Source: a bacterium
Lineage (GTDB): Bacteria > Myxococcota_A > Bradymonadia > UBA7976 > UBA1532
Direction: 5' to 3'
Length of the DNA: 38,470 bases
Assembly: GCA_030426945.1 (NCBI GenBank)
Contig: JAUHXL010000014.1
Coordinates: forward strand, 1 to 38,470
Below, one piece after another: positions 1 to 7,725 of this stretch. The notes under the pieces were generated by a model that was not told the DNA's origin, did not search any database, and saw nothing but the letters and a program-made list of their open reading frames with translations. The translations under genes were made by a program, and so were the position numbers. The first letter of the stretch is position 1; the number at the start of each line of letters is the position of its first letter.

Positions 1-695
1 AGCAGGGCCTCCAGCGAGCAGGCGCCGGCGATGTCGGCCACCTTGGCGATGCGCCGGGCGCGGTCGAGCACCAGCGCGGCGTCGGCGGTCATCGCCTGGG
101 TGCCGTTGATGAGGGCCAGGCCCTCCTTGGGGGCCAGGGTCACCGGCTTCAGCCCGGCGCGGGCGAGCGCCTCGGCGCCCGGCAGCCGCTCGTCTCCGAG
201 CAGCGCCTCGCCTTCGCCGATGAGCACCAGCGCCAGGTGGGCGAGGGGGGCCAGATCGCCCGACGCGCCCACCGAGCCCTTCTCGGGCACGACCGGGTGG
301 ACCCCGGCCTCGAGCATGCCCACCAGCAGCGCCGCGATCTCGGGCCGCGTGCCGCTCGTGCCGCGCAGCAGCACGTTGGCCCGCAGCAGCATCATCGCGC
401 GCGTCGTGGGCACGTCGTAGGGCGCCCCGACGCCGCAGGCGTGGCTGCGCACCAGGTTCACCTGCAGCCGCTCGAGATCGGCGCGGGCGATGCGCACCTC
501 GGCCAGCGCGCCGAAGCCGGTGTTCACGCCGTAGGTGTTGGGGGCGTCGTCGGTGAGCAGCGCCTCGACGCGCGCGCGCAGAGCCCCGATGCGGTCGCTC
601 GCGGCGGGGTCGAGGGTCACCGCGCGGCGGCCCCGGGCCACGGCCACCAGGTCGTCGAGGGTCAGCGGCGCGCGGCCGAGTGCGAGTGCGTCCAT
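1..695 (-). CDS. hutH: Histidine ammonia-lyase, N-terminal part (runs off left edge)
   Basis: Deaminates L-histidine to trans-urocanate, the first step of histidine degradation, in the cytoplasm. Only the first 231 residues lie in the window; the C-terminal half is beyond base 1. Translated from ATG at 695, it shows the N-terminal signature [10 protein letters not shown] and the segment [17 protein letters not shown]. Ala144-Ser145-Gly146 in that segment is the triad that cyclises to the MIO electrophile; in Pseudomonas HutH it sits at 142-144. The match in both motif and position makes the family assignment firm, although tyrosine and phenylalanine ammonia-lyases and aminomutases share the MIO motif, so substrate is inferred. 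The gene is divergent from the HAD phosphatase gene, and a consensus -35 with a -10 six bases before the ATG suggests a leaderless message. Confidence 0.93.
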   Translation of the reverse strand, partial: MDALALGRAPLTLDDLVAVARGRRAVTLDPAASDRIGALRARVEALLTDDAPNTYGVNTGFGALAEVRIARADLERLQVNLVRSHACGVGAPYDVPTTRAMMLLRANVLLRGTSGTRPEIAALLVGMLEAGVHPVVPEKGSVGASGDLAPLAHLALVLIGEGEALLGDERLPGAEALARAGLKPVTLAPKEGLALINGTQAMTADAALVLDRARRIAKVADIAGACSLEAL

Positions 696-701
696 GGCCT
701 C

Positions 702-731
702 GTATTGCGCGGCCGTCGGGGCGGCTGTCAA
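702..731 (-). promoter_or_regulatory. Promoter candidate for hutH, leaderless geometry
   Basis: On the minus strand, a perfect TTGACA lies at 731-726 and CAATAC at 707-702, 18 bases apart. The -10 ends 6 bases before the ATG at 695, so transcription should begin at or next to the start codon. The -10 is a weak match. Confidence 0.45.
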
Positions 732-833
732 CCGGTGCGTCGCCCGGGCTCGCCGGCGCCTCCGCGCGCGGGGGCCTCCCTTCCGCCGCGAAGTGTCCTA
801 GGATGCCGCCACCCGCGGCACCCGAGGAGCGCG

Positions 834-1460
834 ATGACGGCCTCCGCCTTCTTGTTCGATCTCGACGGCACCCTGCTCGACACCGACGCCGATCTGGCGG
901 CGGCGGTGAACGCCGCGCGCGCGGCCCTCGCGCTGCCGCCGCTGGACGTCGAGGCCGTGCGTCCGCACATCGGCTGGGGGCTGGGGCACCTGCTGCGCGG
1001 CGCCCTGCCGCCGGCCGCCCATCCCGGCCTGGCCGAGGCCCGCCGTCACTTCCACGCGCACTACCGCGCCCACCTGCTCGACCACAGCCGCCCCTTCGCC
1101 GACGCGGACGACGTCCTCGCCGCCCTCGGTCCGGCCCGCTGCGGCCTGGTCACCAACAAGCCGGGGGCCTTCGTCGACGCGATCATCGCTCGCCTGGGCT
1201 GGCGCTTCGGCGTCGTCGTCGCGGGGGACACGCTGGCCGCGCGCAAGCCCGATCCCGCGCCCCTGCTGCGCGCGGCCGCCACGCTGGGCGTCGATCCGGC
1301 GACGACCACCTACGTCGGGGACAGCGAGGTCGACCTCGAGGCGGCCGCGGCGGCGGGCGTGGACTTCGTCGCCGTCGCCTGGGGTCGGGTCGCCGCCCGG
1401 GCGCCGCGCGTGGTCGACCGCTTCGCGCGGCTGCTCGACGCCGAGGCGCGCGCGTGTTGA
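834..1460 (+). CDS. gph: HAD-superfamily phosphatase, phosphoglycolate phosphatase-like
   Basis: A 208-residue cytoplasmic HAD hydrolase of the Gph/PGP subfamily, which removes phosphate from small phosphorylated metabolites such as 2-phosphoglycolate. Motif I is FDLDGTLLDTD near residue 7 with the nucleophilic Asp. Motif II is the Thr of LVTNKP, the motif III Lys is in ARKPDP, and motif IV is VGDSEVD. A helical C1-type cap lies between motifs I and II. ATG 834 follows a GAGGAG ribosome binding site. The stop codon overlaps the start of crcB, so translation is probably coupled. Substrate cannot be told from sequence; phosphoglycolate is the family default. Confidence 0.85.
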   Translation: MTASAFLFDLDGTLLDTDADLAAAVNAARAALALPPLDVEAVRPHIGWGLGHLLRGALPPAAHPGLAEARRHFHAHYRAHLLDHSRPFADADDVLAALGPARCGLVTNKPGAFVDAIIARLGWRFGVVVAGDTLAARKPDPAPLLRAAATLGVDPATTTYVGDSEVDLEAAAAAGVDFVAVAWGRVAARAPRVVDRFARLLDAEARAC

Positions 1461-1837
1461 GCCTGGCCGCGGTCTTCGTCGGGGGCGGCTTGGGCGCCGC
1501 CTCGCGCTACGGCGTGACGCTGGCGGCCCGCCGCCTGTGGCCCCACGCCGCGCTGCCCTGGGGCACCTTCGCCGTCAACGTCTGCGGCTGCCTGGCGCTG
1601 GGCGCGCTGGCGGTGATCCTGGGCGAACGGGTCGTGGTCTCGCCGGCCCTGCGTCTGGGCCTGACGACGGGCTTCCTGGGTGGCCTCACCACGTTCAGCA
1701 CCTTCGGGCAGGAGACGGTGGGGCTGCTGGCCGGCGACAGCCCGGCCCTGGGCGTCGCGAACATCGCGCTGAACGTGCTCGTCGGCGTCGCCGCGGCCGG
1801 CGCGGGCATGTGGCTGGGGGGACGATGGCCGAGCTGA
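1454..1837 (+). CDS. crcB: CrcB/Fluc fluoride channel
   Basis: A 127-residue inner-membrane protein of the CrcB (Fluc) family, which works as a dual-topology dimer and exports fluoride. The usual family length is about 120-130. Visible signatures are GGGLGAASRY at the N-terminus, GTFAVNVCGC in the second helix with the conserved Asn, and GFLGGLTTFSTF in the third, which supplies the Phe and Thr residues of the pore. Four hydrophobic helices can be drawn. The start is GTG 1454 (or TTG 1457), inside the end of the phosphatase gene, and the 3' end overlaps the next gene by 13 bases. A single full-length copy fits a homodimer. I see no crcB riboswitch upstream, and there is no room for one. Confidence 0.92.
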   Translation: MLSLAAVFVGGGLGAASRYGVTLAARRLWPHAALPWGTFAVNVCGCLALGALAVILGERVVVSPALRLGLTTGFLGGLTTFSTFGQETVGLLAGDSPALGVANIALNVLVGVAAAGAGMWLGGRWPS

Positions 1838-2187
1838 CGCTGTGGGCGCACCGGGGCAGCCATGGCCCGGGCGGGCCCCTCGAGAACACGCTGCCCGCGT
1901 TCGAGCGGGCCCTGGCCGAGGGCGCCGACGGCGTCGAGCTGGACGTACACCCGAGCCGCGACGGCGTGCCGCTGGTGTTCCACGACGAGACGCTCGAGCG
2001 CCTGGTGCCGGGCGACCCCCGCGCCCTTACCGCGGTCGACGCCGTCGAGCGCGCGCACGCCCACGGCTGCCGGGCCAACGTCTGGACGGTCAACGACGCA
2101 GCCCTCGCCGATCACCTGGCCGCGCTGGGCGTCGATGGTGTTTTCACCGACCATCCGGCCGAATTGCGCAACAACCGCCGCCGCTGA
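1825..2187 (+). CDS. Glycerophosphodiester phosphodiesterase, internally shortened
   Basis: Only 120 residues, against about 230-250 for bacterial GDPDs, which hydrolyse glycerophosphodiesters to glycerol-3-phosphate and an alcohol. The N-terminal part is well kept: H9-R10-G11, E20-N21-T22, E38-L39-D40 and H53-D54. The C-terminal strands are also present: VWTVND near 86-91 and DGVFTDHP near 105-112. The middle of the TIM barrel, including the metal-binding Glu of the EIK motif, is missing, with the junction around residues 60-75. The reading frame is intact across the join. The gene overlaps crcB by 13 bases at its start. It is probably inactive as a classical GDPD, or is a decaying gene; a sequencing or assembly deletion is not excluded. 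Confidence 0.75.
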   Translation: MAELTLWAHRGSHGPGGPLENTLPAFERALAEGADGVELDVHPSRDGVPLVFHDETLERLVPGDPRALTAVDAVERAHAHGCRANVWTVNDAALADHLAALGVDGVFTDHPAELRNNRRR

Positions 2188-2224
2188 CCGATGACGTCCC
2201 CGTTCACGGACGGAGGGCGACGGC

Positions 2225-2797
2225 ATGGGGATCGATCGAGGCGCGCGGGGCGCGGTGGTGGTGGTGCTGGCCCTGGCCGCGGCGGCGGCGCACGCGCCGC
2301 GCGAGCGAGGGCCCGCCCCGCGCGCCTGCGTGGCCCCAGTGGCGGTGGTGGCCTCCGCGGGCGAGGTGCTGGTGTGTGCGGTGGACACGCTCGACGGGCT
2401 CTTGAGCGTATGTCCGCCGACGGGCCCGATTCATCCCGGCGACCGCCTGACGCCCACGCCGACGCTCAGCGGGTGTCGGCTGAGCGTGCGCCCGTTGCCG
2501 GCGGATCGCCGGCTGGCCCTGGGTCTGAAGCTGGACGTGAACGCGGCGACCGCGCGCGAACTGGAGGCGCTGGCGGGGGTCGGCCCGGCCACCGCGGCGG
2601 CGCTGGTGGCGGCCCGGCCCTACGCGACCTGGCCCGATCTCGAGCGCGCGCGGGGCATCGGCCCGAAGCGGCGGGCGCGCCTGCAGCGCGACCTCACTCT
2701 TCGGCCGCCGCCGCCTCTGCGGCCTTGGCCTTCGCCTCGTCGCGACGCTTCAGCTCCTCGAACACCTTCAGGTTCTCCTCGAGGGTCTGCTGGTTGA
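2225..2797 (+). CDS. ComEA-like helix-hairpin-helix protein, secreted or anchored
   Basis: A 190-residue protein with an N-terminal hydrophobic segment (about residues 9-24, signal or anchor), a middle region of about 75 residues with three or four Cys, and a helix-hairpin-helix DNA-binding unit at about 103-157. The unit reads LDVNAATARELEALAGVGPA, followed by a second hairpin around GIGPKRRARL, as in the C-terminus of the DNA-uptake receptor ComEA. GGAGGG at 2211-2216 precedes ATG 2225. The last 33 residues are Pro/Arg/Ser-rich and are encoded antisense to the end of the neighbouring lipoprotein gene, so the natural end was probably near residue 158. A role in binding exogenous DNA is inferred from the fold only; no other competence gene is nearby. 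Confidence 0.7.
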   Translation: MGIDRGARGAVVVVLALAAAAAHAPRERGPAPRACVAPVAVVASAGEVLVCAVDTLDGLLSVCPPTGPIHPGDRLTPTPTLSGCRLSVRPLPADRRLALGLKLDVNAATARELEALAGVGPATAAALVAARPYATWPDLERARGIGPKRRARLQRDLTLRPPPPLRPWPSPRRDASAPRTPSGSPRGSAG

Positions 2798-3338
2798 GCT
2801 TCGCGCGGTTCAGGTTCTGCTCGAGGGCGCGCTCGAAGGCCGTCGTCTTCCACTTGCCGTCTTCGAGCACGAACTCGACGGTCTCGCCGCTCTGGGTCGG
2901 CACGGTGGCGCGCTCCCCGCTGATCGACGGCGCGCCGAGGGTGGTCAGCCCGAACTTCAGGCCGGGGCCCCGGTCGAGCTTCTCGATCTCGGGCTGCACC
3001 AGGGCCGCGAACAGCCCGGCGGCGTCCTTCGCTTCGAGCACGCCCTCGGGGTAGGCCGCCCGCGCCGCCGTGCGCTGATCATCGGGGTACTTCTCGCCGA
3101 TGGCGATGCGCTGATCCTTCAGCACCGTGTGCAGGGCGGCGAGGTGGTCGCGGGTGGCCTGCGTCGAGTAGGCCAGCACCGCCGCCACGTCACCTTGCAC
3201 CACGGCGTCGCGCAGCAGGTGCAGCGCGCCGTCGGGGGTGGCCGGATCGAGGTTCTCCTCGCAGCCGGCGAGCGGGAACGCGAGGGCCAACAGCAGCAAC
3301 AGCGGGAGGGCGCGGAGGCCCGCGGGCAGAGTAGGCAT
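2694..3338 (-). CDS. Lipoprotein of unknown function
   Basis: 214 residues starting at ATG 3338. A signal peptide rich in Leu/Ala ends in the lipobox LAGC, so the mature protein should be lipid-anchored at Cys26. The segment after it (DGALHLLRDAVVQGDVAAVL) resembles the opening helices of NTF2-like/DUF4878-type lipoproteins that carry a count-and-damage fold. The C-terminus is a charged, Ala/Lys/Glu-rich helix that could form a coiled coil (about 165-214). It is divergent from a second small lipoprotein gene with similar opening helices. Its 3' end overlaps the convergent helix-hairpin-helix gene by 104 bases. Function unknown. Confidence 0.75.
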   Translation of the reverse strand: MPTLPAGLRALPLLLLLALAFPLAGCEENLDPATPDGALHLLRDAVVQGDVAAVLAYSTQATRDHLAALHTVLKDQRIAIGEKYPDDQRTAARAAYPEGVLEAKDAAGLFAALVQPEIEKLDRGPGLKFGLTTLGAPSISGERATVPTQSGETVEFVLEDGKWKTTAFERALEQNLNRAKLNQQTLEENLKVFEELKRRDEAKAKAAEAAAAEE

Positions 3339-3344
3339 GGGTTG

Positions 3345-3373
3345 CCGATAGCCGGTCGGGGCGGGGGAGTCAA
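3345..3373 (-). promoter_or_regulatory. Promoter for the 2694-3338 lipoprotein gene, leaderless geometry
   Basis: Minus-strand TTGACT (3373-3368), 17-base spacer, TATCGG (3350-3345), then 6 bases to ATG 3338. It stands back-to-back with the plus-strand promoter at 3380-3408, with only 6 bases between the two -35 elements. Confidence 0.5.
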
Positions 3374-3379
3374 CCCCGG

Positions 3380-3408
3380 TTGCGTCGACCGCGGCGCCGG
3401 GGCATCAT
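3380..3408 (+). promoter_or_regulatory. Promoter for the 3416 lipoprotein gene, leaderless geometry
   Basis: TTGCGT (3380-3385), 17 bases, CATCAT (3403-3408), then 7 bases to GTG 3416. The geometry supports GTG 3416 over the upstream TTG at 3380, which would itself be the -35. Confidence 0.4.
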
Positions 3409-3415
3409 CGGCGCC

Positions 3416-3841
3416 GTGCTGTCGCGCCTCCTCCTGCTGCTCCTGGGCCTCGGGGCCTGCGTCGCCTGCGGCCCGCCGCCCCGCGACCCCGCCGTCGAGG
3501 CCTACGAGCGCTTCGCCGCCGCCCTGCGCGAGGGCCGCAGCGACGAGGTGCACGCCCTGCTCAGCCCCGCGAGCCAGCAGACGCTGGCCACCCGCATGCA
3601 GTTGCCGCCGGGCAGCGCCGGCGAGGCCGTCCGCGCGCGCCTGGCGGTGCGCCCGGGCTGGACCTTCGAGGTGCATCGCGGCGTGCGACCCCGCCTCGAG
3701 GCGGGCGAGCAGGCCGCCGCGCGCCGCGTGGTGCGGGCGCCCCTCGCCGGCCGCGAGTGGCGGGTGCCGATGGTCCAGGTCGAAGGGGACTGGCGGGTGG
3801 ACCTGTTCGGCGCCCAGCCGGTGCCCCCAGCCGAGGGCTGA
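3416..3841 (+). CDS. Small lipoprotein, NTF2/DUF4878-like, unknown function
   Basis: About 141 residues from GTG 3416. The signal peptide is LSRLLLLLLGLGAC with a usable lipobox LGAC (a second Cys follows four residues later). The mature part begins with AYERFAAALREGRSDEVHAL, a helix pattern shared with the divergent lipoprotein at 2694-3338 and typical of small NTF2-like lipoproteins. The C-terminus is beta-rich and ends in VEGDWRVDLFG, again like the VLEDGKWKTTAF of the neighbour. The two genes may be old paralogues separated by a shared divergent promoter region. No catalytic residue can be named. Confidence 0.7.
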   Translation: MLSRLLLLLLGLGACVACGPPPRDPAVEAYERFAAALREGRSDEVHALLSPASQQTLATRMQLPPGSAGEAVRARLAVRPGWTFEVHRGVRPRLEAGEQAAARRVVRAPLAGREWRVPMVQVEGDWRVDLFGAQPVPPAEG

Positions 3842-3863
3842 GCGGCGGGCACGGCGGCGGGCG

Positions 3864-3892
3864 TTGCACCTTGCGGCGCTTCACGCTAACAA
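3864..3892 (+). promoter_or_regulatory. Promoter for the pseudokinase gene, leaderless geometry
   Basis: TTGCAC (3864-3869), 17-base spacer, TAACAA (3887-3892), 6 bases, then GTG 3899. No Shine-Dalgarno sequence precedes the GTG. Confidence 0.45.
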
Positions 3893-3898
3893 TCGCGC

Positions 3899-5812
3899 GT
3901 GACCGTTCTCGGAGATCCCCCCCCGTTGGAAAGCGCCAACTCGTCCACGCCCGAGGAGAGCCCGGCGCCGGCGCCCGCACGCGCGGAGTCGGTCCGCCTC
4001 AAGCAGGGTGACATCGTCGGCAGCCGCTTCGTCGTCGACGAGCGCCTGCGCGAGGATGTCACGGGCACCACCTACCGGGCCGTCGACGAGAAGAGCGGCA
4101 AGAAGATCGCCATCCTGATGATGGATCCCGCGACCGCCGGCGACAAGGCCGCGACGGAGGCCCTGCGCACGGCGGTCAAGGCGGCCACCGAGCTGGCCCA
4201 CAAGAACATCGTCAGCGTCTTCGGCATGGGCAAGGAGGGCCGCCGACGCTACGTGGCCCGCGAGTACGTCGACGGCCAGACGCTGGCCGCGCTGCTCGAC
4301 AAGAAGGCGACGGCGGGCAAGCAGTTCACGCTCAAGGGCGCCTACAACCTGATCGCGCACGTCTGCAATGCGCTGCAGTACGCGCGCGCCACGCTGCCTC
4401 ACGGCACCCTGCGCCCCTCGGCGGTGCTGATCAACCGCACGGGCCGGGTCAAGGTGAGCGACTTCGGCCTCGCGGGCACCCGCCCCGCCCTCGAGGCCCG
4501 GCGCGAGTCGCTGTCGCCCTGGGACGCGGCGTGTCTGCCCGTCGGCGCGGCGCACCCGGACGACCTGTACGCGGTCGGCGTGATGCTCTACTGCCTGATC
4601 GTGGGTCGCCCGCCCGAGGGGCCCGTGCCGACGCTGCCCGAGGCCACGGCACAGAAGCTGCCCACCGCGCTCGCCGACGTGCTGCGCCGCTGTGTGGATC
4701 CCGATCCGACCCAGCGCTTCGCGGAGCCGGCGGAGCTGAAGACCGAGCTGCTGCAGGTGGTCGAGGCGGCCCGGGGCGGCGAGGGGCGGCGCCCGGCGGT
4801 GTCGACGCCCACCGAGGCGGCGGCCTCGATCGAGGTGCTCGATGGGACGCCGATGCCGGCCAGCCCGGGCAAGGCGGCGCCGAGGGCGAAGAAGAAGGCG
4901 CGGCCGAAGGAGGCCGGCGGCTTCGTCATCCCGGAGCTGAAGGCGCCCAGCCAGGCCGACGACGACGGCACGGTGCAGCGCTGGCTGGTCGAACGCGGCG
5001 GCACCGATTACGGCCCCTTCACCAGCAAGCAGGTGGTCGAGCAGCTCTTCAAGGAGGAGATCACCGGCGAGAGCACCATCTACGACATCGAGACGGATCG
5101 CCGGCTGGCCTTGTCGGAGTTCGACGTCTTCACCGACGCCCTGGTGTCGTGGATCCACGAGAAGGCCGAGCGGGAGAAGCGGGCCGCCGAGGCGGCGAGC
5201 GAGGCGGCGGCCAAGCGGCGCAACCGCATCCTGCTCGGCGTGATGCTGGGCACGGTGATCATCGTGGGCGGCGGCGCCGGCGGTTGGGCCTGGTACCGCT
5301 CCACGCTGCCCAAGCCGGTCAAGGCGCACCTGGGCAGCCTGGTGACGCCGATGCAGATCGCGCTGCCCACCGTGGCGCTGCCCGAGGAGCTGCCCGAGAC
5401 CTTCGCCGAGGTCGAGGATCGCAAGCGCAAGGTCGCCGCCCGCAGCGCCAAGCGCCGGACGGCGGCGGAGCGGCGGCGCATGGAGGAGGAGGCCCGCCTC
5501 GCCGCGTCGAGCGAGCTGGTGGTGGGCTCGGGCGACGGCGGCAAGTTCGATCGCTCGGCCTTCGACCGCGTGATCGCGGGGCGCAACGGTCGCCTGATGA
5601 AGTGCCTTCAGGACGAGGCGCGGCGGGATCCCAACCTGTCGGCCGTCGAGGTCCACATCACCGTGCTGCCGCGCGGGGATCTGATCAACGTGAACATGCC
5701 CGGCGGCACCTCCGCCGGCAGCAGCTGCGTGCGCGCCGCCCTGCGCGGCCTCAAGGTGCCGGCCTTCGACGGCACCAACGTGAAGGTCAAGCTGCCCTTC
5801 AACTTCCGCTGA
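3899..5812 (+). CDS. Membrane pseudokinase with GYF-like and AgmX/PglI-like domains
   Basis: 637 residues. Residues about 36-295 are a Ser/Thr kinase fold of the PknB/Stk type with the catalytic residues changed. The VAIK Lys is Leu73, the HRD motif is His168-Gly-Thr170 (catalytic Asp to Thr), and the following Asn is Ala175; the DFG Asp188 is kept. A Lys/Ala/Pro linker leads to a GYF_2-like domain at about 359-420 (YGPFTSKQVVEQL), then a transmembrane helix at about 443-466. The C-terminal domain, 548-637, has a Cys569/Cys610 pair and matches the AgmX/PglI C-terminal domain of myxobacterial gliding and TonB-like proteins. This suggests a scaffold that senses in the cytoplasm and acts in the periplasm. 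Phosphotransfer is unlikely. It lies upstream of a Cys-rich lipoprotein gene. Confidence 0.85.
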   Translation: MTVLGDPPPLESANSSTPEESPAPAPARAESVRLKQGDIVGSRFVVDERLREDVTGTTYRAVDEKSGKKIAILMMDPATAGDKAATEALRTAVKAATELAHKNIVSVFGMGKEGRRRYVAREYVDGQTLAALLDKKATAGKQFTLKGAYNLIAHVCNALQYARATLPHGTLRPSAVLINRTGRVKVSDFGLAGTRPALEARRESLSPWDAACLPVGAAHPDDLYAVGVMLYCLIVGRPPEGPVPTLPEATAQKLPTALADVLRRCVDPDPTQRFAEPAELKTELLQVVEAARGGEGRRPAVSTPTEAAASIEVLDGTPMPASPGKAAPRAKKKARPKEAGGFVIPELKAPSQADDDGTVQRWLVERGGTDYGPFTSKQVVEQLFKEEITGESTIYDIETDRRLALSEFDVFTDALVSWIHEKAEREKRAAEAASEAAAKRRNRILLGVMLGTVIIVGGGAGGWAWYRSTLPKPVKAHLGSLVTPMQIALPTVALPEELPETFAEVEDRKRKVAARSAKRRTAAERRRMEEEARLAASSELVVGSGDGGKFDRSAFDRVIAGRNGRLMKCLQDEARRDPNLSAVEVHITVLPRGDLINVNMPGGTSAGSSCVRAALRGLKVPAFDGTNVKVKLPFNFR

Positions 5813-5826
5813 GAGGGACAGACAGA

Positions 5827-7260
5827 GTGAACGACTGGGACGCCGTCGGGGAGACGTGCCGGATCGTGCGGTCGCGCCCGGCGCGCCGACGCGCGGGCCG
5901 GTGGACGGGGATCGGCCTGCTGGGCCTGGTGCTGGCCGTGGCCGGGTGTACGGACGACGGCGGCAGCGGGGAGGCCGACGCGGGCGGCGCGGGCGGCGTG
6001 CCCGGCGCGGGCGGCGTGCCCGGCGCGGGGGGCGGCGCGGGCGGCGACCCGGGCGCGGGCGGCGATCCGGGCGCGGGCGGCGACCCGGGCGCGGGCGGCA
6101 TGCCGGGGGCCTCGTGCGTGGACGACAGCGGCTGCCCAGGCGCGTCGGTCTGTGCGCCCGACGGGGTGTGCCGCGCCCTCTGCGCCGACGACGATCAGTG
6201 CGGCGCCAGCGCCGCCTGCGACGCCGGCGTGTGTACGCCGCTGACCCGGTGCGCATCGGCCGCCGACTGCCCGGCCGGGGTGCCTTGCAACTGCCGCGGC
6301 GTCTGCGAGCCCGGCGCCGGCGCCGCCTGCACCACCGACCTGCAGTGCCCGCCCAGCGACTACTGCGACGCCTGCGCCGGCGCGTGCAAGCCGCGGGCTG
6401 CACAGTGCGGCCGCTGCCCCGACACCCGCGCCTGCGATACCCGCAGCACCTGCCACCCGGTGGGCGCCGAGGGGCTGACCTACTGCCTGCGCCGCTGCCA
6501 GGGAAGCTGCGACGTGCTCGGCCCCGGCTTCAGCTGCGAGGACATCGGCGGCGGCGTCACGGCCTGCGTGCCCGACAGCCGCTCCTGCCGCCAGGTGGGG
6601 GAGTGCGCGACGGACAACGACTGCCCGCCGTCCCGCTTCTGCAACGAGCGCCTGGTGTGCCAGCCCGGCTGCGCGGACGACACGGGCTGTCCCAACGGCC
6701 AGGTGTGCCAGGGGGCCCGCTGCGCGCCGCCGTGTGCGGTCGACGCCGACTGCGGCGACGGCGCCGAGTGCCTGCCCGATGGGCACTGCCGGGTGCCCGG
6801 CGGCTGCGCGAGCAGCGCCGACTGTCCCGAGGCCGAGACCTACTGCGACCGCGAGCAGATGCGCTGCGTGCCCGGCTGCCAGGTGGACGACGACTGCCTC
6901 GACGCGAACAAGCAGTGCGTCGCCAACAGCTGCGTGCGCCGTGGTTGCGGCGGCAACTTCCAGTGCGGCTTCGGCGAGGTGTGCGATCTCGAGACGGCCG
7001 AGTGCGAGATGGCCACCGGGCGCCACTGCGAGGCGGACTGCGATCCGATGGACGAGACGAGCTGCGGCACCGAGGGGCAGCGCTGCCTGTCGCTGCAGGA
7101 CGAGGAGGAGAACCCGCTGGGCGACTTCTGCTTCGAACCCTGCATGCCCGCGCCCAACGAGTGCCCGCAGGGGTACTCCTGCCTCGAGCTCCAGGACGAA
7201 GGCGGCAACGTCACCGACCGCCTGTGCATCCGTCGTTGCGACCTGGACCCATTCCGTTGA
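5827..7260 (+). CDS. Gly-repeat, Cys-rich secreted lipoprotein
   Basis: 477 residues from GTG 5827, preceded by GAGAGGGA. A long Arg-rich n-region leads into LGLVLAVAGC, a lipobox with Cys41; GTG 5866 would give a more usual signal peptide of 27 residues before the Cys. After the lipobox comes a Gly-rich linker of GAGGDP/GAGGVP units, then at least ten Cys-rich modules of the form C-x-x-D-x-x-C-P...C...C, as found in many large myxobacterial surface proteins. These modules are probably disulfide-bonded and surface-exposed. The gene starts 14 bases after the pseudokinase gene, so both may be one transcript. Function unknown; a matrix or adhesion role is a guess. Confidence 0.8.
   Translation: MNDWDAVGETCRIVRSRPARRRAGRWTGIGLLGLVLAVAGCTDDGGSGEADAGGAGGVPGAGGVPGAGGGAGGDPGAGGDPGAGGDPGAGGMPGASCVDDSGCPGASVCAPDGVCRALCADDDQCGASAACDAGVCTPLTRCASAADCPAGVPCNCRGVCEPGAGAACTTDLQCPPSDYCDACAGACKPRAAQCGRCPDTRACDTRSTCHPVGAEGLTYCLRRCQGSCDVLGPGFSCEDIGGGVTACVPDSRSCRQVGECATDNDCPPSRFCNERLVCQPGCADDTGCPNGQVCQGARCAPPCAVDADCGDGAECLPDGHCRVPGGCASSADCPEAETYCDREQMRCVPGCQVDDDCLDANKQCVANSCVRRGCGGNFQCGFGEVCDLETAECEMATGRHCEADCDPMDETSCGTEGQRCLSLQDEEENPLGDFCFEPCMPAPNECPQGYSCLELQDEGGNVTDRLCIRRCDLDPFR
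5980..6109 (+). repeat. Tandem GC-rich repeats encoding the Gly linker
   Basis: Short imperfect direct repeats built on ggcgcgggcggc and ggcgacccgggc, in units of about 15-18 bases, encode the GAGG(D/V)P linker of the Cys-rich lipoprotein. Such a run is prone to slippage, so its length may vary between strains. Confidence 0.75.
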
Positions 7261-7311
7261 GGACGCGATGAAGCCGACGAACGCCGCCCGCTCGCACCCG
7301 CGGGTGCGCCC

Positions 7312-7725
7312 GTGAAGCGCATCCTGGTGGCGGCGGGCCTCGTCCGGGGCCGCCTGGGCAGCCCGGAGGCCGAGCACTTCCTGATCAGCCGCCGGCCCGC
7401 CGGGACCCACCTGGCGGACTGGTGGGAGTTCCCCGGCGGCAAAGTCGAGGCGGGGGAGTCGCCCACGGCCGCGCTGGTGCGGGAGCTCCACGAGGAGCTC
7501 GGCATCGAGGTCGAGGTGGGCGAGGCGTACGCCGTCGGCCACCACGTCTACGAGCGCCACGAGGTGGTGCTGCTCGTGTACGCCTGCCGCTTGGTGGACG
7601 GCGAGCCCCACTGCCGCGAGGTGGCGGAGTTCCGTTGGGTGACCCCCGCCGAGCTGCTGACGGTCCGGTTGCCGCCGGCCGACGGCCCGGTGGTCGACCG
7701 CCTGCGCCGCGAGCTGAGCGCGTGA
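7312..7725 (+). CDS. MutT-like Nudix hydrolase
   Basis: 137 residues from GTG 7312. It carries a complete Nudix box at about 42-65 (GGKVEAGESPTAALVRELHE followed by ELGI), matching GX5EX7REUXEEXGU, so it should hydrolyse a nucleoside diphosphate linked to another group. The opening strand (ILVAAGLVRG ... FLISRRPAGTHLADWWEFPG) and the closing FRWVTPAEL resemble MutT/8-oxo-dGTP diphosphatases. Typical MutT proteins are 125-140 residues. The stop overlaps the tsaE start by four bases (GTGA), so the two are translated together. Substrate is inferred only. Confidence 0.88.
   Translation: MKRILVAAGLVRGRLGSPEAEHFLISRRPAGTHLADWWEFPGGKVEAGESPTAALVRELHEELGIEVEVGEAYAVGHHVYERHEVVLLVYACRLVDGEPHCREVAEFRWVTPAELLTVRLPPADGPVVDRLRRELSA

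Noticed and set aside
3881-6403. 840-codon minus-strand open frame opposite the pseudokinase and lipoprotein genes
   Set aside because: Arg/Pro/Ala-rich, no domain, fully antisense to well-supported genes; a side effect of very high GC.
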